A stretch of DNA of 64,000 bases from Wukongibacter sp050859025 (GTDB lineage: Bacteria > Bacillota > Clostridia > Peptostreptococcales > Caminicellaceae), in assembly GCF_050859025.1 (NCBI RefSeq), contig NZ_CP138200.1:1798001-1862000 (forward strand), read 5' to 3'. This document shows, one piece after another, positions 35,010 to 42,974 of the stretch (the stretch's first letter is position 1; each line of letters starts with the position of its first letter). The position numbers and the translations under genes are program-made. A model generated the notes under the pieces. The model made no database searches. It saw only the letters and a list, made by a program, of their open reading frames with translations, and was not told where the DNA came from.

Positions 35010-36611
35010 ATGGTTCTTTATGAAAACATATATAGCAATGATTTTTTTGACTTGCTTGAGAGTGATGGAGAGGTATATGTAAAGGTGCATATGGCTGGAT
35101 TTGACATGAGAAGCTTTAATCTAATTCTAGAAGAAAATCCTCGTGTTATGCTGACAAATTTTTTAGGGCTGAAAAAGGCTCTGGAGACTGCAAGTAATGA
35201 AGAAGTTAAAATCGGTAAATTTAGACCTTTAATAGAGGTTATTTTGTCTAAGGATGAAATGAATTGTAAAGTTCGAGTAAATTATACTGAAGATTATCTA
35301 ATTGAAAATAGAAAAAATATTACGACAGATATTCTTATTGAACTAAATAGGAATGGAATTAAAGAAGGAGTAATGTCTGATGCAATTAACAGTGAGTATC
35401 GATCATATGAGGAATTTTTAGTAGCTCAGGGAACACTTCCTATTAATGGTGAGGATGCCAAGGTGAAATATTATGAGCTTTCTGAGCGTAAGCCGACCAT
35501 CAGAAAGGATGGTACGACCAATTACTATGACCTCAATCTAATAGATGTTGTTTACAAAGGAGATTGGCTGGGAGAAAAGATACCGCCTACCGATGGTAAA
35601 GATGGAATTACCGTTACGGGGAAAAGATTAGCTGCCAAAAAGGGTAAGGAAAAGCTTTTAAGATATGACACAAGAAGTATTAAAAGGACTATTAAGGATG
35701 GAAAATTTGTCTTAGAGGCTTTAGTAGATGGTGCTGTTACCTTTAAAAAGGGAAAGATATGTGTTGAGAATCACCTTGTACTTGAGGGAGATGTTGATTA
35801 CTCTAGTGGAAACATCGATTTTGATGGATTCGTTACAGTTAAAGGAACCGTAAAAGATGGATTTTCAATAAAGGCTAAACATGATATTTCCATACTTAGC
35901 CCTATGGGTATTGGAGCTACAGGTAAGATTCATTCTACAAATGGTAGTATTTTTATCAAGGGCGGAGTAAATGGAAAGCTTATTACGGTAATAGAAGCTC
36001 AAAAGGATGTTTATGTAAAGTACTGCAATGAAACTAAAATTACTGCTGGAGGAAAGATAGATATAGGATATTACTCTATAGATTGTAATCTGAAGGCAGA
36101 AAAAATATTTATGGATAAAATAACGGGAAGGCTAATTGGTGGAAACGTATATGTAGGAAGTCAGATTATTACGGGAACTATCGGTAATAAATTTGAAAAA
36201 AGAACAAACGTAAATGTTGATGGATTTGACAGAGTAGCCGTTAAAAAGGAATTTGAAGAGGTCTTAAAGCAATACAAGACCTTGGTAATTCATGCGGAAA
36301 AGCTGAAGGCTGATATAGAGATATATGATCTAAACTTTTCTATAAATAACGATGATGAGGCCCTATTAGAGGATTATAATAAGCAGCTCGAAAAGTATGA
36401 CAAGCTAGTTGAAGCAATAGCTCAGCTCGATGAAAGAAGAATTATGCTCCAAGGTGTTTTGAGGTCTAGGGGTGAGGGTCAAGTATCCATAGCAGCAGGA
36501 GCCTATCCAAAGACCCACTTAGAACTTAAGAGAATCAGAAAAAAGATAGATTCTGTGGTTAGAGGAACCTTTTACATAAATGGCAGAGAGTTATTTTTTG
36601 ATGAGGAATAA
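35010..36611 (+). CDS. FapA-family (DUF342) polymer-forming-like protein
   Basis: 533 aa. ATG 35010 is preferred over GTG 35001 because AGGTGA is 6 nt upstream. N-terminal domain to about 160, then the FapA-type segment DGTTNYYDLNLI and DGITVTGKRL, a right-handed beta-helix region (about 250-410, with repeats such as GNIDFDGFVTVKGTVKDGF and AEKIFMDKITGRLIGG) and a C-terminal coiled coil (about 415-510). Proteins of this group occur in spore formers and other bacteria; the biochemical role is poorly defined. It is followed 42 bp later by a GAF-domain protein, probably in one operon. Confidence 0.82.
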   Translation: MVLYENIYSNDFFDLLESDGEVYVKVHMAGFDMRSFNLILEENPRVMLTNFLGLKKALETASNEEVKIGKFRPLIEVILSKDEMNCKVRVNYTEDYLIENRKNITTDILIELNRNGIKEGVMSDAINSEYRSYEEFLVAQGTLPINGEDAKVKYYELSERKPTIRKDGTTNYYDLNLIDVVYKGDWLGEKIPPTDGKDGITVTGKRLAAKKGKEKLLRYDTRSIKRTIKDGKFVLEALVDGAVTFKKGKICVENHLVLEGDVDYSSGNIDFDGFVTVKGTVKDGFSIKAKHDISILSPMGIGATGKIHSTNGSIFIKGGVNGKLITVIEAQKDVYVKYCNETKITAGGKIDIGYYSIDCNLKAEKIFMDKITGRLIGGNVYVGSQIITGTIGNKFEKRTNVNVDGFDRVAVKKEFEEVLKQYKTLVIHAEKLKADIEIYDLNFSINNDDEALLEDYNKQLEKYDKLVEAIAQLDERRIMLQGVLRSRGEGQVSIAAGAYPKTHLELKRIRKKIDSVVRGTFYINGRELFFDEE

Positions 36612-36653
36612 TAATTTGAATAATTGTTGATGGAAGATTTAGGGGGAAGACTG

Positions 36654-38471
36654 ATGAAGAATGGTGATAAGACAAAAAAGCTCTATAGGCATGAGGCTCT
36701 GTTATATGCAATAGATTTTTTCTCTCAAGGTTTTAATAAGAGACAAACTGCCAAATATGCCTTTGACTTTGTGAATGAAATATTAACCCTTAGATCAAGT
36801 GCAATATTTTTAAGGGAAGACAATAAGTATGTTTTACATAGATGTAAGAGGTACGATATTAAAACATATGAAATAGATGCTTCTAAAAAGCTCGATGATA
36901 TTGGAAGGCTTCATGGAAATATAATAAAATCCAACTTTGAGAAGTTCATAGAGCCTAAGGAAATAGAAGTTTTTGACCCTAAGCTTATGATTCCACTTAT
37001 TGTTCAAGATAAAACATTAGGTTTTATTATTTCTAATGGAAAGGCTATGGGAGAGCTCAGTAATGGCGACTACAATATTGCTACAACTCTTATGAGACTG
37101 ATAAACACTTCTTTGGCAAATAACCTTTATGCAAAGGAATTGAAGGAAAAGAATAAGGAGCTGGACCTACAGATATTCAATCTTTTCTTTATAAATCAAA
37201 CTACTAAGACCCTGCTATCTGAACTGAATATTGAAACAGTATATTCATTATGTACTGATATTATAGGTGAGGTAGCTTGTAGTAGGATAACTACATTTGG
37301 GCTGTATGATGAAATAAGTGAAAATCTTGTTATAAGAAGCTATAGGGATATCTTTAGCTTTTCAAAATACTATACGGAGTTTGAATTACTTAAGGATGAA
37401 TACAATAGCAATAATATAATTTTACACTATAATAGGGATAAGGAAGAGATTAAAAGTATTTTCAAAAACTGGGAAGAGTTTGAGAAGCTCGATACTGAGT
37501 ATATTATATTGATAGTTAAGGATAAGATACTTGGCTTTATAACTATTAGTAAGCCTGTAAATGACAGAAAATATAATAGTATAATGTTTGATCTTATAGA
37601 AAGCTTGGCTTCGATTATATACATAGCTATAAATAATGCGAAGCTATTTAAGCATATAGGAGAGCAAAAGCATAATATAGAAAAGAAATTTAATATTGTT
37701 CAAAGATTAGGTAAAATTATAAAGAGTATAAACTCAAGCTCAAGTGTTGAAGAGCTTTCCAAGAAGGTTATGAGGACCCTAAATATTGGATTTGGCATAG
37801 AGAAGGGATTTATTATATTTAGACAAAATGGAGGATATGAAATACTAGACAGAGTTGGATTTGATACTGATATTAAGAGGATAGATAAATCCCAGATGTG
37901 GGAAACTATAGATGATATGGGTATCATTTATGAGTTTTCTTCATCACGTAATAAATGCTATTTAGGTGAAGAATTATGTAAGGACATAGGAGATAGTAAT
38001 TGTATAGTTATTTCACCCATAATGATAGACAATATGGGCTTGGATAAGAAAGAGAATATTTTGGGATATGTGGTGGTATTGAATACTAAGAAGAGTCTTG
38101 AACCAGAAGAAATAGTTTTGATAGACACCATAAGCGGTAGTATAGCTCCAGTAATTAAGCAGCTTAATTACACCGAAGAGATAAAGAAGGAGTATATTAT
38201 TAATCAGCAGGAGTCATTCCTCAAGGAATTAAGAGAAAAGGTGTATAATAAAGAGAATTATTATATAGATTTTAAAGTATATTATAAAAAAATAGTGAAA
38301 AAGCCCTTTGAGGACATAGATTTTTCAGCCTATTCAATATTTAAATATTACTATTTTGATAACTATCTTTTTGTATTGAGTGAATATGAATTATGTGAAG
38401 ATGACTTTGATGGTTATGTTGAGATTAACACCATCGACGATGTCTTTGAAATGTTTAACAAAATTTCATAG
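36654..38471 (+). CDS. GAF-domain signalling protein without output domain
   Basis: 605 aa; ATG 36654 with AGGGGGAAG 5 nt upstream is preferred over TTG 36624. It is predicted to be soluble, with three GAF-like repeats (about 15-155, 185-325 and 355-500) separated by helical linkers (KELKEKNKELDLQIFNLFF and IGEQKHNIEKKFNIVQRLG). No kinase, GGDEF or HTH output is found; the last about 100 residues are unassigned. It follows the FapA-like gene closely, so a joint function is likely but unknown. Confidence 0.7.
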   Translation: MKNGDKTKKLYRHEALLYAIDFFSQGFNKRQTAKYAFDFVNEILTLRSSAIFLREDNKYVLHRCKRYDIKTYEIDASKKLDDIGRLHGNIIKSNFEKFIEPKEIEVFDPKLMIPLIVQDKTLGFIISNGKAMGELSNGDYNIATTLMRLINTSLANNLYAKELKEKNKELDLQIFNLFFINQTTKTLLSELNIETVYSLCTDIIGEVACSRITTFGLYDEISENLVIRSYRDIFSFSKYYTEFELLKDEYNSNNIILHYNRDKEEIKSIFKNWEEFEKLDTEYIILIVKDKILGFITISKPVNDRKYNSIMFDLIESLASIIYIAINNAKLFKHIGEQKHNIEKKFNIVQRLGKIIKSINSSSSVEELSKKVMRTLNIGFGIEKGFIIFRQNGGYEILDRVGFDTDIKRIDKSQMWETIDDMGIIYEFSSSRNKCYLGEELCKDIGDSNCIVISPIMIDNMGLDKKENILGYVVVLNTKKSLEPEEIVLIDTISGSIAPVIKQLNYTEEIKKEYIINQQESFLKELREKVYNKENYYIDFKVYYKKIVKKPFEDIDFSAYSIFKYYYFDNYLFVLSEYELCEDDFDGYVEINTIDDVFEMFNKIS

Positions 38472-38487
38472 AGAAATAGATACTTTA

Positions 38488-38520
38488 TCCTAGGACTAAA
38501 TCTTGGTCCTAGGATTTTTT
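38488..38520 (+). terminator. Strong rho-independent terminator
   Basis: TCCTAGGAC pairs exactly with GTCCTAGGA, followed by six T, just after the GAF gene. Confidence 0.92.
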
Positions 38521-38525
38521 ATGAT

Positions 38526-38628
38526 ATATAGGAAAGTATAAAGCTCTTAAAACTGTAGATAAATATAATTTACGTTATATATATCAAAAAGTCAGACTTG
38601 AGAATCTTCATAAAAGACTTTGCTATAT
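38526..38628 (+). repeat. Direct repeat upstream of lepB, copy a
   Basis: About 100 bp that aligns with 38775-38880: shared ATAGGAAA, GATAAATATAATTT, GTTAT, AAAGTC, TTGA, ATCTT and ATAAAAGACTTTG blocks in the same order and orientation. Confidence 0.6.
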
Positions 38629-38774
38629 TTATAGTAATTAACGCAATCTTAATATTTTATTAATAAAGTATGAATAGACAGGAATTTACCATTTTGTATA
38701 GAAATAAAACTTGTATAGTTCTGAGGAATTATAAGATAATCTGATAAAGTGTTGAAGTCACATTTGTTTATAGC

Positions 38775-38880
38775 ATATAGGAAATTATAGACTTTTTTAG
38801 TTTGGGGATAAATATAATTTTTTGTTATGTTTATAGGCAAAGTCCCTTTTGAACATCTTTATAAAAAGACTTTGTTCTAA
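38775..38880 (+). repeat. Direct repeat upstream of lepB, copy b
   Basis: Second copy, ending at the lepB ribosome site. Its end forms a hairpin, CAAAGTC against GACTTTG. Copies are 250 bp apart, and the sequence between them has no supported gene. Confidence 0.6.
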
Positions 38881-38898
38881 GAAAGGAAGAGAATAGTA

Positions 38899-39432
38899 AT
38901 GGCTAAAGAGAAAATGGCTAAGGAAATAATGGAATGGATAAAGACCATAGCAGTATCAATAATAATAGCTCTACTTATTACCACATTTATAGCAAGGCCG
39001 ACATTAGTAAAGCAGCCATCAATGTATCCTACTTTACATGAAAATGACTATTTAATGCTTGATAAGCTTTCGTATAGGTTTGCAAAACCAAAAAAAGGAG
39101 ATATTGTAGTGTTTAGAACCTTTTTAAAGACGGAAGATGGTACTGATAAGTCTTTAATTAAGAGGGTAATCGCTGTAGAGGGGGATACAATAGTTGTTAA
39201 AGACGGTAAAACCTACGTTAATGATGAAGAATTAAAGGAAGACTATTTAAATGGAGATTATGATCGTGGAGATGTTGATATGGTAATTCCAGAGGGAATG
39301 GTTTTCGTAATGGGAGATAATAGACAAATCAGTTATGATAGTAGAGATTTAGGCCCAATTGAAATTGATTCAATAAAGGGTAAGGTGCTTATAAGATTAT
39401 TTCCTTTTAATAGGATTGGAAGGGTTGACTAG
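38899..39432 (+). CDS. lepB: Signal peptidase I
   Basis: Membrane-bound serine protease that removes signal peptides of exported proteins. One N-terminal anchor (IKTIAVSIIIALLITTFIA), the catalytic serine Ser41 in QPSMYPTL, the general base Lys88 in LIKRVIAVEGD, and the C-terminal box VMGDNRQISYDSRDLG are all present. The length of 177 aa is typical of the Gram-positive type. AAGGAAGAG precedes the ATG. Two repeats stand upstream. Confidence 0.95.
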   Translation: MAKEKMAKEIMEWIKTIAVSIIIALLITTFIARPTLVKQPSMYPTLHENDYLMLDKLSYRFAKPKKGDIVVFRTFLKTEDGTDKSLIKRVIAVEGDTIVVKDGKTYVNDEELKEDYLNGDYDRGDVDMVIPEGMVFVMGDNRQISYDSRDLGPIEIDSIKGKVLIRLFPFNRIGRVD

Positions 39433-39444
39433 GAGGATAGATCA

Positions 39445-39492
39445 ATGGGTTGTTTCATAATAGATTATGAGTTTAGTTCCGAGGTGCTTTAG
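39445..39492 (+). CDS. Very small frame (15 aa) with strong ribosome site
   Basis: AGGAGG, an 8-nt gap and an ATG begin a frame of 15 codons (MGCFIIDYEFSSEVL) 12 bp after lepB. It is either a tiny coupled peptide or the start of a gene lost by decay. Confidence 0.25.
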   Translation: MGCFIIDYEFSSEVL

Positions 39493-39612
39493 AAATCCGC
39501 CATTCTGAGAGATCCCCTGTTAATAATTGTTTATATATAGTAACTTAATTATGTCGTCAGAATATATTGATACTAGATTGATTTAATTGGCTTTAAAAAG
39601 GAGTGGGGGTAT

Positions 39613-40476
39613 ATGGAGAAGCTTTCAAGAAATGATTTATGCTGGTGTGGAAGTGGTAAGAAATATAAAAAATGCCACTTAGAAACCGATAACTTATTAA
39701 GAAAGTACAAGGATGAAGGATATAAAATACCATCGAAAAGCTTAATAAAGTCTGAGAAACAGATAGAAGGAATAAGAAGAAGTGGTGATTTAAATAGAAT
39801 GATGCTGGATAACTTAGAAGATTTTATATGTGAAGGAGTTACTACAAACCAGATAGATGAGTTTGTCCATAATTTCACTGTACAAAATGGAGGGATTCCA
39901 GCACCTATGGGGTATAATGGATTTCCTAAAAGTGTGTGTACCTCTATTAACGATGTTGTCTGTCATGGTATTCCTGACGAAACCGTATTGAGAGAAGGTG
40001 ATATTGTTAATGTAGATATCACGACAATTTTGGATGGTTTTTATGCGGATTCCAGTAGGATGTACACAATAGGGAAGATATCAAATAATACAGAAAGATT
40101 ATTAAAAACTGCAAAGGAATGCTTAGATAGAGGAATAAGTGCCATAAGACCCTATAAAAGCTTAAATACCCAAGGTATAGCAATTGAAAAACACGCTACA
40201 GAAATGGGGTATTCTGTGGTAAGGGACTTAGGGGGACATGGTGTGGGACTTGACATACATGAGGAACCCCATGTATATCATTTTGATACTGAAGAGAATA
40301 ACATAATATTAGTTCCTGGTATGGTACTTACTATAGAGCCCATGATTAATGAAGGACTATTTTTCTGTAGACTGATGGAGGATCAATGGACTGTAAAGAC
40401 TATAGATGGTGGACTTTCAGCCCAATGGGAGCATACAATTGTAGTTACTGAAACTGGATCAAGGATATTGACTTGA
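39613..40476 (+). CDS. map: Methionine aminopeptidase, type I, with SEC-C zinc motif
   Basis: Removes the initiator methionine. Residues 8-25 hold a SEC-C-type zinc motif (CWCGSGKKYKKCH). The M24 domain follows with VCHGIPDE, the metal ligands in NVDITTILDGFYADSS, GGHGVGLDIHEEPH, TIEPMINE and WEHTIVV. 287 aa, as expected for the SEC-C form. AAAGGAGTGG precedes the ATG. It is a single gene closed by a strong terminator. Confidence 0.95.
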   Translation: MEKLSRNDLCWCGSGKKYKKCHLETDNLLRKYKDEGYKIPSKSLIKSEKQIEGIRRSGDLNRMMLDNLEDFICEGVTTNQIDEFVHNFTVQNGGIPAPMGYNGFPKSVCTSINDVVCHGIPDETVLREGDIVNVDITTILDGFYADSSRMYTIGKISNNTERLLKTAKECLDRGISAIRPYKSLNTQGIAIEKHATEMGYSVVRDLGGHGVGLDIHEEPHVYHFDTEENNIILVPGMVLTIEPMINEGLFFCRLMEDQWTVKTIDGGLSAQWEHTIVVTETGSRILT

Positions 40477-40497
40477 TTTTATTAGAGAAATACACCT

Positions 40498-40546
40498 AAG
40501 GTTCCTTTACATGTATTTATAGAATACATGTAAAGGAACCTTTTAT
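40498..40546 (+). terminator. Strong rho-independent terminator
   Basis: AAGGTTCCTTTACATGTATT pairs with AATACATGTAAAGGAACCTT over about 20 bp around a 5-nt loop, then TTATT. Confidence 0.92.
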
Positions 40547-40817
40547 TAGCTTTTATTACTAATTTCATAAATCAGGATATATTAAAATATATAATTTGAT
40601 AGCTGGATTTATAGAACATAAGATAAAAAGAAAATATGAAAATAGATTCTTGAATGAGTATATACAGTAGAATAAGGCGTAATAGATAGCTGTATAAGAG
40701 GCGATAAGCCTTGAAATTTTACACACTTTTCACACATTTGTTACAATATTATTCCTAAATAGAGTTCTATAATAGATACCAAGAGGGGGAAAAAATAAAT
40801 TAAGGAGTGTGATTGAA
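40547..40817. other. Upstream region of the coiled-coil protein gene
   Basis: No gene. A TATAAT at 40768-40773 is a likely -10 about 45 bp before the start, without a good -35. Confidence 0.4.
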
Positions 40818-41471
40818 GTGTTAAAAAATTTAAAATTGGTGAAGGGCATCTTAGCGGCTACTTTAGTAGTATCATTAATGGTCCCAACCTTTGCCTTCGC
40901 AAATGAAGATGGTGAAGTAGGTTCTGAAAGAAAGGAAATTTTTAAGGAAATGAAGGAAAGGTATAGTGAGGTAGATCATGGAAAACTACTTGCCGTTGTT
41001 GAAATGTATGCTGAAGAAGATTTAGAGGATTGGGATTCAATGTTTGATGAAAGAGTAGAATTAAAGGAAGAGTTAGCATCATTACGTAAAGAGCTTAAGG
41101 AGCTAGCTGGAGATAAAAAAGCTGAGAAAAAAGAAGAAATAGCTTCTTATAGGGAAGAGCTAAAGGCTAAGATTGAAGCTGGAGAAATGACTAGTGAAGA
41201 AGCAAAGGAAGAGATTAAGAGCTACATAGAAGAGCTAAAGGGCGACTACAAAGAAAAGAAGGCTGAGAGGGAAGATAAAAAGGAAATTTTCGAAGATAGA
41301 AGAGAAGAAAGAAAAGAACTTAGAAAAACTTTGGTTGAGGCTGTTAGAGAAAATAATGCTGATACAATCAATGAGATTTTAGATGAGCTATTTGAAATGT
41401 ATGAACAACATACTGAATGGGCTAAGGAAAAAATAGAATATCTAAATGAAAGAATTGCAGAAAATCAATAA
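40818..41471 (+). CDS. Secreted charged coiled-coil protein
   Basis: About 217 aa. The GTG at 40818 (10 nt after AAGGAG) is preferred over GTG 40809. A signal peptide (residues 1-29, ending PTFAFA) is followed by a Lys/Glu-rich helical protein with heptad-like runs such as LASLRKELKELAGDKKAEKK and a C-terminal helix. There is no anchor and no enzyme motif. Its amphipathic helical plan recalls small secreted or periplasmic stress proteins, but no family is recognised. Confidence 0.7.
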   Translation: MLKNLKLVKGILAATLVVSLMVPTFAFANEDGEVGSERKEIFKEMKERYSEVDHGKLLAVVEMYAEEDLEDWDSMFDERVELKEELASLRKELKELAGDKKAEKKEEIASYREELKAKIEAGEMTSEEAKEEIKSYIEELKGDYKEKKAEREDKKEIFEDRREERKELRKTLVEAVRENNADTINEILDELFEMYEQHTEWAKEKIEYLNERIAENQ

Positions 41472-41485
41472 TTAATATAGGATAG

Positions 41486-41515
41486 GGCACAGCTAAGTCT
41501 GTGCCTTAGTTATTT
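41486..41515 (+). terminator. Rho-independent terminator
   Basis: GGCACAG pairs with CTGTGCC around CTAAGT, followed by TTAGTTATTT, 15 bp after the coiled-coil gene. Confidence 0.75.
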
Positions 41516-41594
41516 CTATTTTGATTGACAACCAAAATGATTTTGAATATAATTCATAAGAAGCATACGCATTTTTTAGGAAAGGACATATATT

Positions 41595-42308
41595 ATGAAG
41601 CTATTAATTGATATAGGAGATAGAAAAATTGAATTTGATGTAGACTATAGAAAAAGAAAGACCATGTCAATTAAAATAAATAAGGAGGGCATGGTTTTGG
41701 CAATTGTGCCAAAGGGGCTATCCCAAGAAATAATAAAGGAAGTAGTTAAATCAAAAAGCAATTGGATACGCAGGAAGCTTGATGAACTTGAGGAAATAGG
41801 TTATAGGCCTGAAAGTCGAAGTTTTGTGGATGGAGAAGATTTTATGTATCTTGGTGAAAAATATCCACTTAAGGTAGAGCTCCAAGACCATATTAAAAAA
41901 CCAGATATAAGAATCTTCCAGGGAGAAATATGTATTAGAGCCTCTAATAATGATAGGGAACTATTGAAAAAAGTCATGGAGAAATGGTATAGAGAAAAAT
42001 GCCTAGAAAAGATTATTGAAAGAGTAGATTATTATAAGAAATTCATAGGAAGAGAACCTAACAAGATTAGGGTTAAAGAACAAAAAAAGAGATGGGGAAG
42101 TTGTACGTCTAGGGGAGATATTCTATTTAATTGGAGATGTATTATGGCTCCGTTAGATACTTTAGATTATATTGTAGTTCATGAAATGTGTCATCTTATT
42201 CATATGAATCACTCAAAGGAGTATTGGAAAACAGTTGAGTCTATAATTCCCAACTACAAGGAAAGAAGAGAGTGGCTAAAAAAGTATGGAGTTTTTTTGG
42301 AAATATAA
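41595..42308 (+). CDS. YgjP-type metal-dependent hydrolase (DUF45/M48-like)
   Basis: 237 aa. A short beta N-terminus (DIGDRKIEFDVDYRKRKTM) is followed by the conserved RWGSC region (KKRWGSCTSRGDILFNWR) and the zinc motif HEMCH in VVHEMCHLIHMNHSKEYW, with the third ligand likely further on. Matches the YgjP/SprT-like family of small metallopeptidases; a substrate is unknown. ATG with AGGAAAGGA upstream. A candidate non-coding RNA follows. Confidence 0.88.
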   Translation: MKLLIDIGDRKIEFDVDYRKRKTMSIKINKEGMVLAIVPKGLSQEIIKEVVKSKSNWIRRKLDELEEIGYRPESRSFVDGEDFMYLGEKYPLKVELQDHIKKPDIRIFQGEICIRASNNDRELLKKVMEKWYREKCLEKIIERVDYYKKFIGREPNKIRVKEQKKRWGSCTSRGDILFNWRCIMAPLDTLDYIVVHEMCHLIHMNHSKEYWKTVESIIPNYKERREWLKKYGVFLEI

Positions 42309-42491
42309 ACTTAAAAATCCTAGAGCTATATCGATAAAATATAATCTATTCTAAATGAGTAAATAATTAAATGAAGGATGATATTTGCATATGCAATTGT
42401 ACAAGTTAAAATTATACAAATTCATTATGTAAAAAATAGGAAAAGCTATTTTAAGAATTTTATGAATATTTCTCTGGTTTTATGGTATAAT

Positions 42492-42920
42492 ATAAATAAG
42501 AAGAGATACTTCTTCTTGTAACAGATTCTAATTCACTTTTATTAAATGATTTAATTAGGATTTGTGTAGTTGAAAAGGTACTGTTAGAATTTAAAAATTT
42601 ATTTAAGCTTTACGTTGTTAGTTAGTAGCGTTTAGAGACATGACATAAGTTTTTAAGTTATTACCGAGTATCGAAGGTTTAAGCTATTGAACCAAGAAAC
42701 AAGAGCCATTGAAAATTTATTCATGAAACAGTGATAAGTGTACAATATGATATTAGCAACTTTGAAATTGAAGTAATGTAACAGTGTAACATGTGTTTGC
42801 ATTAAAGGAAAGGAATGAGTTAGTAATACAGTTAGATGATACAGTGTTTTTAGGTGAATTAGAATCTGATTGATAACCGATTCTCATTGATTATATGATG
42901 AATCGGTTATCTCATTTTTT
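42492..42920 (+). ncRNA. Candidate structured non-coding RNA, about 425 nt
   Basis: A TATAAT at 42486-42491 and an intrinsic terminator at 42872-42920 (GATAACCGATTC against GAATCGGTTATC, then TCATTTTTT) bound a stretch without any credible frame. Near its ends CAGATTCTAATTCAC (42522-42536) is the exact complement of GTGAATTAGAATCTG (42854-42868), closing a domain of about 315 nt. Local hairpins inside include GGTTTAA-GCTA-TTGAACC at 42676-42693 and ACGTTG/TAGCGT at 42612-42631. No hallmark of RNase P RNA, tmRNA or SRP RNA was seen. The rival reading is a MITE with 15-bp inverted ends, but no target duplication is visible. Confidence 0.6.
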
Positions 42921-42974
42921 GTAGACTATTTTCTACAAATAAGTAAAAAGTGCCCCAAAATGGCACTTCTCTTA

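Noticed and set aside
38649..38840. 63-codon minus-strand frame upstream of lepB
   Set aside because: It lies between and within the direct repeats, has no ribosome site and reads as translated AT-rich spacer.
42872..42920. Terminator of the minus-strand gene at 42975-44825
   Set aside because: The T run follows the hairpin only on the plus strand, so it ends a rightward transcript.
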